Shown here in pieces: positions 1 through 6,750 of a stretch of 64,000 nt of DNA (its first letter is position 1; every line of letters begins with the position of its first letter). The notes beneath the pieces are model-generated. The model searched no databases. It was given only the letters and a program-made list of their open reading frames with translations, and was not told the origin of the DNA. Position numbers and translations under genes: made by a program. The DNA is from Streptomyces cinnamoneus (GTDB taxonomy: Bacteria; Actinomycetota; Actinomycetes; Streptomycetales; Streptomycetaceae). Location of the stretch: positions 3,407,001 through 3,471,000 of the forward strand of contig NZ_PKFQ01000001.1 in the NCBI RefSeq assembly GCF_002939475.1. Reading direction: 5' to 3'.

Positions 1-53
1 CCGGCGGCCAGCAGTCCGATGCGTAGGAAGTGACGGGAGAGAAAGGGGTTCAC
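1..53 (-). CDS. N-terminus of an unidentified membrane or exported protein (partial)
   Basis: A GTG at 53 is preceded by GAGGAG at about 8 bases and opens a frame running off the left edge. The visible residues (MNPFLSRHFLRIGLLAAG) have a basic start followed by a hydrophobic run, as in a signal peptide or first membrane segment. It lies 98 bases downstream of the M50 metalloprotease gene on the same strand, so it is probably the next member of the peptide cassette operon. Function cannot be judged from 17 residues. The start is supported by the ribosome site only. Confidence 0.55.
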   Translation of the reverse strand, partial: MNPFLSRHFLRIGLLAA

Positions 54-151
54 GAAACGTCTCCTCAAGGAGTCATGGGTTCGACGGGTGTGGTGAGTCA
101 CCTGAGCGGTGGTGTGACGGACGGGCCCGGTGTCCGGGCGGCCGTCGTCGC

Positions 152-2254
152 TCAGGGCGTCGCGGCCGGGCTCGCCGGCGGCGCGGTCGGCGCCGGGGCG
201 GTGGTGGCTGCGGGCGGCGCGGTGGTGGCCGGGGGCGTGGCAGCCGGAGGCGTCGCCGGCGCGGGCGACGGGGCCGACGTCGTGGTGGCGGGCTCCGGCT
301 TGGGCGTGGAGGGCGGCAGGACGGGCGGCTTGGCCGGCGGTCCCGCGGGCGGGAGCACGACGGGCGCGGGGGCCGTCGTGGGCTTCGGGCCGGGCGCGGC
401 CGCGGGCCCGCCCGCCGGGGCCGCCGGGGGCCCGGCGGTGACCGCCGGGGCCGGGGTCGGCATCCCGGGGCGGGGCGGCGGGGTGCGCCACGGCAGCGGG
501 GAGACCGCGGGCACCGAGCCCCCGGGGCTCCACACGCCGGGCACCTGGCTTCTGGCCGGGTCTCGCCCGGGCAGCTCCGGGTGGGCGGGCTCGGGCGGGG
601 GCAGGGTGGGCACGTGGGGCTGGAGGATCGGCGCGAGGGGCGGCTTCGGGGGCAGCGGCTTGGGCGTGACGCCGCTGGACCAGGCGAAGCCCAGCGTCGT
701 GGCCACGGCCGCCACCCCCAGCAGCAGGCCGATCCGCAGCCGCGGCCGGCCGGCGGTGGCGCGCAGGGCGTTGCGGCCCAGTCGGCCGCTGAGCCGGATG
801 GACAGGTAGGTCATGCCGGCCAGCGGGCAGATGAGCATGAGGCTGCCGAGCACGCCGGCCAGCCCGCTCAGCACCTCGCCGTCGGCGAACGCCTCATAGG
901 TGCCGACGAGTTGCTGGGCGAGCGAGCGCACTCCGGTGGCGACCAGGCGGGGCAGGTTCCACAGGGCGTAGGCCAGCTCGGCGGCCAGCAGCGGCACCAT
1001 GGTCACCACCCAGGTGGTGACGACGACGCGCGTCCTGCGCTTGAGGTCCGCGACGGCCGGGTCGGTCCGCCGGCCGGGGACCATGCTCAGCAGGATCGGC
1101 TTGATCTTGCCGTAGAGGTCCGGCACCCCGGCGAGGTCGCCGAGGATGAAGTAGCCGTCCAGCCGGACGGCGGGCATCAGCTGTTCCAGCACCTCGAAGT
1201 GGCCGAGGTAGACGGCGCAGAGCAGGAAGGGCTGGCCGGTCACGAAGTACGCGCCGGTCAGCAGCAGCATGAAGACGACGTTGAAGTAGACGCCGCCGAG
1301 GTCGGTGCGCAGCCGGCCGGCGCGGCCGATGCGGTAGACGTCGGTGACGTCGGTGTACATGGACGGCCAGATCAGGAAGATCCCGCAGCCGATGCAGCCC
1401 GGATGGGCGCCGTCGTATCTGCACGCCGAGGCGTGCCCGAACTCGTGGAAGACGAGCGAGGCGACGGTGATGCCGAAGACGACCAGCAGCAGGAGCGGCT
1501 GGTCGAGGACGTTGAGCACGGGCGTCATGGCGCCGTGGAAGCCGAAGAGCCACACGTCCATGGCGACGGCGAGGGCGAGGACGCCCGCGACCACCGGCGG
1601 CCGGTGCAGCCAGGCCAGCGAACGGGCGATGACGGCCACCCGGCGCTCGTTGAAGATGACGCGGTGGCCCTTGAGGCCGAGCAGCAGGTCCGAGCGGGGG
1701 CCCTGGACCTCGTCGCTCTCCTGCCCGGGCGGCACGGTGACGCCGAGGGGTTCCAGCTTGTTCTCGACGAGGTAGGCGACGTTCTCGCCGCTGACCTCGC
1801 GTCCGAAGCCGGCGCTGACCTCGCGGGCGACGGCGCGCATGTCCCGGGTGCCGTCGACGGCCGAGGCGACCAGGTGGAGCAGCCGGGAGAGCTGCACCAC
1901 CTGGCCGTCGCCGCGGCGCGCGATGTACTTCGGTTCGGTGAACCCGGACCCCTGGTACTCCCCGTGCAGGCGCAGGCCCGCGCTGAGCCGTGGGACGACG
2001 GCTGCCGCGTCGGGCTCCGGGCCCGGCACCGCCTGTTCCAGCAGGGGCAGACGCAGGGTGTCGGCCTCCCCCTCCGCGTACGCCTCCGGTTCGGCGTACG
2101 GAAAGCCCCCGGGTCCCGGCACGGGGGCGCCGGCGTCCCCTGTCCGGACGCCGGCGCACGCGGTGTCTCCCGGCGTGCCCGTGCCGAGCGTGGCGGTCTC
2201 GCCGGTCGTGCGATGGCGGCTGCGGCCGGCCTCGTGGTCTCCGACCACCGTCAT
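152..2254 (-). CDS. RRE/PqqD-like domain fused to a membrane M50 (site-2-protease-type) metalloprotease
   Basis: A 700-residue protein. Residues ~1-85 are low-complexity. Residues ~88-175 (PRLSAGL..., then DGTRDMRAVAREVSAGF and a VAYLVENKLEPLGV end) have the spacing of PqqD-like RiPP-recognition domains. A polytopic membrane core follows, with the zinc motif HEFGH at ~270 and LDGYFILGD at ~365 supplying the third ligand. After the last membrane segment (~505-530) comes a ~160-residue proline/alanine tail. The fold is that of intramembrane zinc proteases annotated as putative peptide zinc metalloproteases. The RRE-like domain and two short peptide genes just upstream suggest it binds and cleaves or exports those peptides (inference). 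ATG 2254 follows GGGGGAGGAA. The fold is secure, the role is not. Confidence 0.82.
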   Translation of the reverse strand: MTVVGDHEAGRSRHRTTGETATLGTGTPGDTACAGVRTGDAGAPVPGPGGFPYAEPEAYAEGEADTLRLPLLEQAVPGPEPDAAAVVPRLSAGLRLHGEYQGSGFTEPKYIARRGDGQVVQLSRLLHLVASAVDGTRDMRAVAREVSAGFGREVSGENVAYLVENKLEPLGVTVPPGQESDEVQGPRSDLLLGLKGHRVIFNERRVAVIARSLAWLHRPPVVAGVLALAVAMDVWLFGFHGAMTPVLNVLDQPLLLLVVFGITVASLVFHEFGHASACRYDGAHPGCIGCGIFLIWPSMYTDVTDVYRIGRAGRLRTDLGGVYFNVVFMLLLTGAYFVTGQPFLLCAVYLGHFEVLEQLMPAVRLDGYFILGDLAGVPDLYGKIKPILLSMVPGRRTDPAVADLKRRTRVVVTTWVVTMVPLLAAELAYALWNLPRLVATGVRSLAQQLVGTYEAFADGEVLSGLAGVLGSLMLICPLAGMTYLSIRLSGRLGRNALRATAGRPRLRIGLLLGVAAVATTLGFAWSSGVTPKPLPPKPPLAPILQPHVPTLPPPEPAHPELPGRDPARSQVPGVWSPGGSVPAVSPLPWRTPPPRPGMPTPAPAVTAGPPAAPAGGPAAAPGPKPTTAPAPVVLPPAGPPAKPPVLPPSTPKPEPATTTSAPSPAPATPPAATPPATTAPPAATTAPAPTAPPASPAATP

Positions 2255-2300
2255 CTGGTTCCTCCCCCTCGACGAGACCGCTCGGTGTTCCCCCCTTGCC

Positions 2301-2335
2301 GGCGGGCCGCGCCTTCCCCTGGAGCGCGGCCCGCC
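2301..2335 (-). terminator. Hairpin between the peptide genes and the metalloprotease gene
   Basis: A perfect 12-bp inverted repeat (GGCGGGCCGCGC / GCGCGGCCCGCC, 11-base loop) lies just after the stop of the first peptide gene and before the protease gene on the minus strand. Its position suits a partial terminator that keeps peptide mRNA above protease mRNA, as seen in many precursor-peptide operons. That role is inferred. Confidence 0.55.
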
Positions 2336-2351
2336 GAGTGTGCGGGCCGGG

Positions 2352-2570
2352 TTACTGCTTGATGGAGATGGACTGCGTGGCCTCGGACTGCGCGACGGCG
2401 AACGGCGAGGAGTCGTTGACGGCCAGCGACTCGTTGTGCGCCGAGACGTTGGCGATGTGCTTGGTGACGTTGGTGGTGCGGGTGAAGCTGAACTTCAGCT
2501 TGCCCAGGGCCTCGCGGCCGGGAAGCAGTTCGGCGGACTCGGCGTCGAGCTCACTCGGGTTCATGCTCAT
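2352..2570 (-). CDS. Short peptide A, candidate precursor of the peptide cassette
   Basis: A 72-residue peptide, MSMNPSELDAESAELLPG then REALGKLKFSFTRTTN, ending AVAQSEATQSISIKQ. From residue 7 on it aligns with peptide B without gaps, 54 of 66 residues identical by eye. Differences cluster in the middle (residues ~47-56) and at a few C-terminal sites. It has no signal peptide and no membrane segment and is rich in Ser, Thr and Asn. Such a paralogue pair beside an RRE-containing protease is typical of RiPP precursors, but I recognise no named family. AAAGG lies upstream of ATG 2570; ATG 2564 is an alternative start. Confidence 0.75.
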   Translation of the reverse strand: MSMNPSELDAESAELLPGREALGKLKFSFTRTTNVTKHIANVSAHNESLAVNDSSPFAVAQSEATQSISIKQ

Positions 2571-2622
2571 GGCTGTGCCTTTCGGTCTGAGGTGTGCGAG
2601 GTGGCGGATACCGGCGGGCGGA

Positions 2623-2640
2623 CGCCCCGCGTACGGGGCG
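2623..2640. repeat. Small GC hairpin between the two peptide genes
   Basis: A perfect 7-bp inverted repeat, CGCCCCG / CGGGGCG with a 4-base loop, in the 100-base spacer between the peptide genes. It may stabilise or attenuate the transcript. Confidence 0.4.
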
Positions 2641-2670
2641 GGGGCGCCGCGCCGGCGACGGTGACCGCTC

Positions 2671-2886
2671 CTACTGCTGGATGGAGATCGACTGGCCGGC
2701 GGCCGACTGGGCCACGGCGTCGGGCGAGCACACGTTGAGCGCCGTCGAGGAGTTGTGCGCCGCCACGTTGGCCACGTGCTTGGTGACGTTGGTGGTGCGG
2801 GTGAAGCTGAACTTCAGCTTGCCGAGCGCCTCGCGGCCGGGAAGCAGTTCGGCCGACTCGGCTTCGAGCTCATGGGCGTCGAGCAT
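2671..2886 (-). CDS. Short peptide B, candidate precursor of the peptide cassette
   Basis: A 71-residue peptide (MLDAHELEAESAELLPGR..., ending AVAQSAAGQSISIQQ). I chose ATG 2886 because GGAGGGGG precedes it and because similarity to peptide A begins right after it; the longer upstream frame is not conserved in A. The segment KLKFSFTRTTNVTKH is identical in both, and the central stretch (NSSTALNVCSPD here, NESLAVNDSSPF in A) varies. The single Cys is absent from A, so lanthionine or disulfide chemistry is not indicated. It is the first gene of the leftward operon, facing the XRE regulator. Confidence 0.75.
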   Translation of the reverse strand: MLDAHELEAESAELLPGREALGKLKFSFTRTTNVTKHVANVAAHNSSTALNVCSPDAVAQSAAGQSISIQQ

Positions 2887-3014
2887 GGTGGTCCCCCTCC
2901 GGGATGTGGCCCGCGTGACGTCCGCTCGTGTGGAACCGTCGGGTTCGACGCGGTTACCCCACGCGGGTGATGACGAAAGTCGCCCTCGGACACAGGCAGG
3001 ACCCCCCGGCCCCT

Positions 3015-3053
3015 GTCCGATGCGGTTGGACTTGCTGTCCAACGAGATTGGAC
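3015..3053. promoter_or_regulatory. Four-half-site operator array with 11-bp period
   Basis: In the 275-base divergent spacer, half-sites of alternating orientation start at 3015 (GTCCGA), 3026 (TTGGAC), 3037 (GTCCAA) and 3048 (TTGGAC), each exactly 11 bp after the last. The inner pair forms GTTGGAC-5-GTCCAAC and the right pair GTCCAA-5-TTGGAC. Equal helical phasing on one face suggests cooperative binding by a dimeric regulator, perhaps the XRE protein starting at 3162. Confidence 0.6.
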
Positions 3054-3161
3054 ACTAGTGGCGTCCGTCGGCACCGCGCAAGCGGTTCCGGCGGACCGCC
3101 CCCGTAGAATCGGTTCCACCCGAGCGGGCCCGAGCCAGCCGAGAGCAGGAAGCGACCGTCA

Positions 3162-3587
3162 GTGGCCAACGCACTGCAAGAGATCATCAGACAGCGCCTG
3201 GAGCGGCAGGGGTGGTCCTACGGGGAGGTCGCTCGCAGGGGCGGCATCCCGCGCTCGACCGTGCACCACCTGGCCACGACCGACCGCCTGGTGCGCATGC
3301 CGCAGCCGGCCACGCTCGAAGGCCTCTCCCGCGGGCTCGACCTCCCGCTGGACACCGTGCGCCGGGCCGCCGCCGAGACCTGCGGCATCCACCTCTACCC
3401 CACGACGGAGGACGCCCCGGCGACGCGGCCGGACCCGGACCCGGAGGTCGACCTGCTGATCGCCAGCGTCCAGCGGCTCTCCACCGACGACCGCCGGCAC
3501 GTGGCCGCCCTGGTGGAGTCGCTCCTGGGACGGGCCCCCGGGAGCCCTCCGGCCGTGGAGCACGAGAGTCACCCGAAAGAGTCCTGA
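3162..3587 (+). CDS. XRE-type helix-turn-helix regulator
   Basis: A 141-residue protein. Residues ~1-60 form a Cro/C1-like domain (LERQGWSYGEVARRGGIP then RSTVHHLAT as the recognition region), with a linker and a helical C-terminal part (DLLIASVQRLSTDDRRHVAALVESLLGR). It is likely cytoplasmic and dimeric. GTG 3162 follows AGCAGGA. It is divergent from the peptide/protease operon, and the shared spacer holds the four-half-site array, so it is the natural candidate regulator (inference). Such regulators are abundant in Streptomyces, so a wider or different target is possible. Confidence 0.8.
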   Translation: MANALQEIIRQRLERQGWSYGEVARRGGIPRSTVHHLATTDRLVRMPQPATLEGLSRGLDLPLDTVRRAAAETCGIHLYPTTEDAPATRPDPDPEVDLLIASVQRLSTDDRRHVAALVESLLGRAPGSPPAVEHESHPKES

Positions 3588-3740
3588 ACTCGCTGTTTGA
3601 ACACGGTCGTTCATACTCGGACGCCCCGTCACCACCTCCGGTTCCGGCAGCGGTTGAATCCGGTGAATATTCCTCTCCGGGCCCAGGACCACGCCTCTTC
3701 CCGGCTATCGTCTCGACCTGCCCGAAGCCAGGGGGAATGA

Positions 3741-4007
3741 GTGCTCGTTGTCAGTGGTGGCTCGACGTCCCACGCCGTTGTCCGGGGTCACACCGGGGAG
3801 TCCGTGGTGCTGCTCTCGGGTGAACTGCCCGAAGTGCTGACCGACCGGAGCGTCGCCGAGCTGCTCGACCTGGCGGCGGCGGTGCTGACCGGCGAGGAGA
3901 TGGCCATGTTCCGCGAGTGCCTGCGCGCGCTGCGCCGCGGCGAGCGGCTGGGCCACCGCCGGGTGGAGGTCGGCGGCGCCGTCCTCACCGTCTACTACGA
4001 GGGTTGA
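3741..4007 (+). CDS. Conserved-looking small protein of unknown function
   Basis: An 88-residue protein with no signal peptide or membrane segment. The pattern (GHTGESVVLLSGELPEVL, DRSVAELLDLAAAVLTGEE, a basic stretch RALRRGERLGHRR, then VEVGGAVLTVYYEG) suggests a small alpha/beta domain. GTG 3741 follows GGGGGAA. It ends before a strong shared terminator and stands alone between the XRE gene and the rodlins. I recognise no family. Confidence 0.65.
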   Translation: MLVVSGGSTSHAVVRGHTGESVVLLSGELPEVLTDRSVAELLDLAAAVLTGEEMAMFRECLRALRRGERLGHRRVEVGGAVLTVYYEG

Positions 4008-4037
4008 CCTCCGCCCTCGGGTGCGCACCGCGCACAC

Positions 4038-4070
4038 GGAGCCGCCCCCGGGATCGCCGGGGGCGGCTCC
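4038..4070. terminator. Bidirectional terminator hairpin
   Basis: Perfect 14-bp arms (GGAGCCGCCCCCGG / CCGGGGGCGGCTCC, 5-base loop) between the convergent ends of the 88-residue gene and the first rodlin gene; it can serve both strands. Confidence 0.8.
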
Positions 4071-4100
4071 TTGGGTTCCGGCGGCGTGAACCGGCCGGGG

Positions 4101-4529
4101 TTACGGGTGGCCGTGCCCGAGACCGCCGAACAGGTCGTCGCCGTTGCCGGATCCGTTGCCCGAGATGATCGGGATGTCGTCGAGGATGTGCGACAACGGG
4201 TCGTCGCCGTCGTTGATCGTCGAGTTCTCGGTGCACTGCTGCTGCTGCTGCGAGGACAGGATCGGCACGTCCTGGATGCCGATGTTGAGCAGGCCGATCA
4301 GCGACTGGACGCCCAGCTTGCCGATGGCGATGCACGGCTTGTTCAGCGAGCCGTTGATCAGACCCATCTGCGGGCTCATGTAGCCGCCGGTCCAGGTGTT
4401 CCCGTACATCTGGCCGGCACCGTTCGCGTTGGCGACGTCCTGGCTGTCACCCGCCGCGAGGGCGGGTCCAGCGGTGGCGCTGACGGCGGAGAACGCCAGC
4501 GCGGCCGTGGCCACTACCTTTTTGATCAC
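4101..4529 (-). CDS. Rodlin, secreted rodlet-layer protein
   Basis: A 142-residue protein with a signal peptide (MIKKVVATAALAF... ending GPALA, cleavage ~25), then the rodlin pattern: GNTWTGGYMSPQMGLINGSLNKPC, IQDVPILSSQQQQQC, ENSTINDGDDPLSHILDDI. Two Cys are conserved with the neighbouring copy. Rodlins assemble with chaplins into the rodlet layer of aerial hyphae and spores. GTG 4529 is chosen because GAAGGAA precedes it and the signal peptide begins there; an upstream in-frame ATG would add a non-signal extension. Family length is ~130-140. The two copies are tandem on one strand, with no chaplin gene visible nearby. Confidence 0.9.
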   Translation of the reverse strand: MIKKVVATAALAFSAVSATAGPALAAGDSQDVANANGAGQMYGNTWTGGYMSPQMGLINGSLNKPCIAIGKLGVQSLIGLLNIGIQDVPILSSQQQQQCTENSTINDGDDPLSHILDDIPIISGNGSGNGDDLFGGLGHGHP

Positions 4530-4683
4530 AATGGTTCCTTCGCTTCGGGTCGACGAATTGCAAGAACTAATCAACTAACCCGGAAGCCGTCCCGAAGGTT
4601 ATCGGGATTCATTCTTTTGGCCGCACCGGCGGCGATATCAAATAATTAAACAGCGCGGGAGCGGGGGCGGCGGACATGCGGAT

Positions 4684-4720
4684 CCCCCCGCAGCGGGTCC
4701 CGCACACCCGCCGCAGGGGG
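4684..4720 (-). terminator. Terminator after the second rodlin gene
   Basis: Arms CCCCCCGCAGCGGG (4684-4697) and CCCGCCGCAGGGGG (4707-4720) pair on the minus-strand RNA with GU wobbles. They lie just after the stop at 4748, separating the two rodlin transcripts. The AT-rich stretch around 4560-4650 probably carries the promoter of the first rodlin gene. Confidence 0.6.
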
Positions 4721-4747
4721 ACTTGTCCGACTGCTCGGTCCGTCCGG

Positions 4748-5167
4748 TCAGTGACCGGGGCCGCCGAAGAGGGGCCCCGCGTTGCCCGAGCCGTTGCCCG
4801 AGAGGATCGGGATCTCGTCGAGGATGTGCGACAGCGGGTCGTCCCCGTCGTTGATCGTCGAGTTGTCGGTGCACTGCTGCTGCTGCTGCGACGTAAGGAT
4901 CGGCACGTCCTGCAGGCCGATGTTGAGGGCGCCGATCAGCGACTGGATGCCAAGCTTGCCGATGGCGATGCAGGGCTTGTTCAGCGAGCCTTGGATGAGG
5001 CTCATCTGCGGGCTTTCCTTGCCGTCGGTGTGCGTGTTCCCGTAACCGGTCTTGGCACCGTTGGCGTTCAGGACGTCCTGCTCGTTGTCGATGGCCATCG
5101 CAGGAGCGGCGATGGCGCCGACCGCGGAAGCCGTCACCGCGGCAGTGGCGAGTACCTTCTTGAACAC
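4748..5167 (-). CDS. Rodlin, second tandem copy
   Basis: A 139-residue protein with a signal peptide (MFKKVLATAAVTASAV... ending APAMA, ~25) and the same rodlin core as its neighbour: SPQMSLIQGSLNKPC, LQDVPILTSQQQQQC, DNSTINDGDDPLSHILDEI. GTG 5167 follows AAAGG. The copy at 4101 lacks its ALNIGLQ wording and ends differently (GGLGHGHP against GGPGH), so the pair is duplicated but diverged. It is probably expressed in aerial growth. Its own terminator at 4684-4720 and a 218-base spacer suggest each copy has its own promoter. Confidence 0.9.
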   Translation of the reverse strand: MFKKVLATAAVTASAVGAIAAPAMAIDNEQDVLNANGAKTGYGNTHTDGKESPQMSLIQGSLNKPCIAIGKLGIQSLIGALNIGLQDVPILTSQQQQQCTDNSTINDGDDPLSHILDEIPILSGNGSGNAGPLFGGPGH

Positions 5168-5293
5168 GTCTATTGCCTTTCGATCGAGTAGCGCCCCCAC
5201 TGAGAAAGCGTTCTGAATAACTCCGGCCCAAACAGGAGGTTCCGGGCTTTCACTCATTCGAGCCAGTGGGGGACCATCGTCGATCAAAAGCAA

Positions 5294-5590
5294 TTATCGC
5301 GTGTTTCGGCGATAAGAAAAAATGCTGGTCAGGGTGACGTAGCGGTACTGGCCGCCGCGCTCGCTGCGCAGTTCCCCCCGCTCTATCAGATGGGCGATCG
5401 TCCATGGGGACAGCCCGAGCATGGACGCGGCGGTCCGCACGGGGACGCTCAGCCCCTCGAAGACCGCCGGCACGGGTTCCACCGCGGCGTCGGTCTCCGG
5501 CAGGACGTCGGTCCCATGGAAGTCGTGTGCGGCGTAGGCGTAGTAGTCGATTGCAGCAGCAACGTGTCGTGCCATGTCGACGCCCACCAT
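5294..5590 (-). CDS. Small helix-turn-helix (excisionase/MerR-like) DNA-binding protein
   Basis: A 98-residue protein. The C-terminal half (LSVPVRTAASMLGLSPWT, IAHLIERGELRSERGGQY, RYVTLTSIFSYRR) matches the winged HTH pattern of HTH_17/excisionase-like and MerR-like proteins. The N-terminal half (DYYAYAAHDFHGTDVL) is unassigned. ATG 5590 is used; ATG 5575 is equally possible. No integrase is nearby, so a transcription regulator is more likely than an excisionase. A good minus-strand promoter at 5648-5676 overlaps one arm of a perfect 16-bp inverted repeat, which points to tight control, perhaps by itself or the TetR gene at 5943. Confidence 0.65.
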   Translation of the reverse strand: MVGVDMARHVAAAIDYYAYAAHDFHGTDVLPETDAAVEPVPAVFEGLSVPVRTAASMLGLSPWTIAHLIERGELRSERGGQYRYVTLTSIFSYRRNTR

Positions 5591-5647
5591 CCCCTCGGTC
5601 AGGTTCGCATTTACGTACTTGCCACCAGGCCAGTCAGCTCAGCGGGA

Positions 5648-5676
5648 AGGTTATGCACCCCCTAACCGGGCGTCAA
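5648..5676 (-). promoter_or_regulatory. Sigma-70-type promoter for the small HTH gene
   Basis: On the minus strand, TTGACG (5676-5671), 17 bases, then TAACCT (5653-5648). The -35 box lies within the left arm of the inverted repeat at 5662-5708, so an occupied operator would block it. Confidence 0.6.
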
Positions 5677-5708
5677 GTATGGTTTTCACTTGCTTGACGC
5701 CCGGTTAG
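5662..5708. promoter_or_regulatory. Perfect 16-bp inverted repeat, probable operator
   Basis: CTAACCGGGCGTCAAG (5662-5677) and its exact inverse CTTGACGCCCGGTTAG (5693-5708) flank 15 bases. Each arm contains TTGACG pointing outwards, and the leftward one has a good -10. It lies in a 352-base gene-free stretch (5591-5942) between the small HTH gene and the TetR gene. A weaker 6-bp repeat (GCCCGT/ACGGGC, 5886-5910) lies nearer the TetR start. Nothing else coding was seen there. Confidence 0.65.
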
Positions 5709-5942
5709 ATACCGTTGAACGACGATCGGGGGTACGAAACCGGCCGTGCGCTGGGGCGATGGGCGCGGCGCGGCGGGTGCGCTGGTGCGAACCAAGGGCG
5801 CCCCAGCGGCGGAAAGCGAGGCGTCCGCGCGCTGGTCGCCGTTTTCCGCACCGCGATCTCTCCCCCTAACGTGTCCGGGAGCGCGGCCCGTTACTTACCT
5901 GCCGACGGGCTAGTCAGCAAGAGAAAGCAGGAGTGTGAGCCC

Positions 5943-6539
5943 ATGGCCAGCAGCCCCCAGGCGCGCAAGAGCGACACGCGTGAGCGCATCCAGAAGACGG
6001 CCCTGGACCTCTTCGTCTCACGCGGCTACGACAAGACGTCGCTGCGGGAGATCGCCGAGGAGCTCGGGGTGACCAAGGCGGCGCTGTACTACCACTTCAA
6101 GACGAAGGAGGACATTCTCGGCGCGCTGTCGGACCAGCTGGGCCGGCCCGTGGACGACCTCATCGCCTGGGCCAGGGAACAGCCGGTGACCCTGGAGACC
6201 AAGCGGGAGCTGCTGCGCCGCTACAGCACGGCCCTGCGGGACGCGGCCCCGATCTACCACGTCTTCCAGGAGAACCAGGCGACGCTGCGCGAGCTGAGCA
6301 TCGGCGAGGCCCTGCAGGAGCGGCTGGTGGCGGTCACCGCGCTGCTCCAGGCCGGCACGGACCGGTCGCCGGACGCGCAGGTGCGCTTCTCAAGCGCGAT
6401 GCTGACCGTGCACTTCGGCGCGTTCACCCTGAACGGGCTGGCCGGGGAGGCCGAGGAGAAGCGTGAGGCGCTGCTGCGGGTCGCGCTGGAGATCCTCGAC
6501 TCCACCGACGACGCCCGTGGGGAGGAGCCGGTCAAATAG
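5943..6539 (+). CDS. TetR-family transcriptional regulator
   Basis: A 198-residue protein. Residues ~10-57 are a TetR HTH ([51 protein letters not shown]), followed by a helical ligand-binding domain. It is cytoplasmic and dimeric, and usually a repressor. ATG 5943 has AGGAG ten bases upstream; the longer upstream frame lacks a ribosome site. It starts the signalling region but is not itself of the butyrolactone-receptor type. The strong inverted repeat at 5662-5708 is one possible target. The ligand is unknown. Confidence 0.88.
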   Translation: MASSPQARKSDTRERIQKTALDLFVSRGYDKTSLREIAEELGVTKAALYYHFKTKEDILGALSDQLGRPVDDLIAWAREQPVTLETKRELLRRYSTALRDAAPIYHVFQENQATLRELSIGEALQERLVAVTALLQAGTDRSPDAQVRFSSAMLTVHFGAFTLNGLAGEAEEKREALLRVALEILDSTDDARGEEPVK

Positions 6540-6675
6540 GCGGCTCATCCGATGTCAGCCATGAGGGCGCACTCCGCGGGTGCGCCGGGACCCGGGCGGG
6601 GAGGCCGGGACTGCGCGTGCTCGGCGCGGAACGCGTGGCGCGGGCGGCGGTATTTGGTTGCAGTTGCCATCCTTC

Positions 6676-6695
6676 CAAACCGCCAGGTCGGTTTG
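6676..6695. promoter_or_regulatory. ARE-like palindrome between convergent genes
   Basis: CAAACCG-6-CGGTTTG (6676-6682, 6689-6695) matches the form of autoregulatory elements bound by butyrolactone receptors. Partly complementary flanks (ATCCTTCC on the left, GATGGAGGAT on the right) extend it, so it could also fold as a terminator for the two convergent genes. Its place downstream of both genes is unusual for an operator. Confidence 0.45.
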
Positions 6696-6750
6696 ATGGA
6701 GGATCATCCGACGGTAGTCCGCCGGGAATCGGCGGCTTCGCGCGGGAGGC

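Noticed and set aside
581..2362. A 593-codon plus-strand frame over the M50 protease
   Set aside because: The HEFGH protease on the minus strand has domain motifs, a ribosome site and operon context; the plus frame has none.
4230..4260. CTG/CAG-type triplet run in both rodlin genes as a repeat element
   Set aside because: It encodes the conserved QQQQQ stretch of both rodlins, so it is coding, not a mobile or regulatory repeat.
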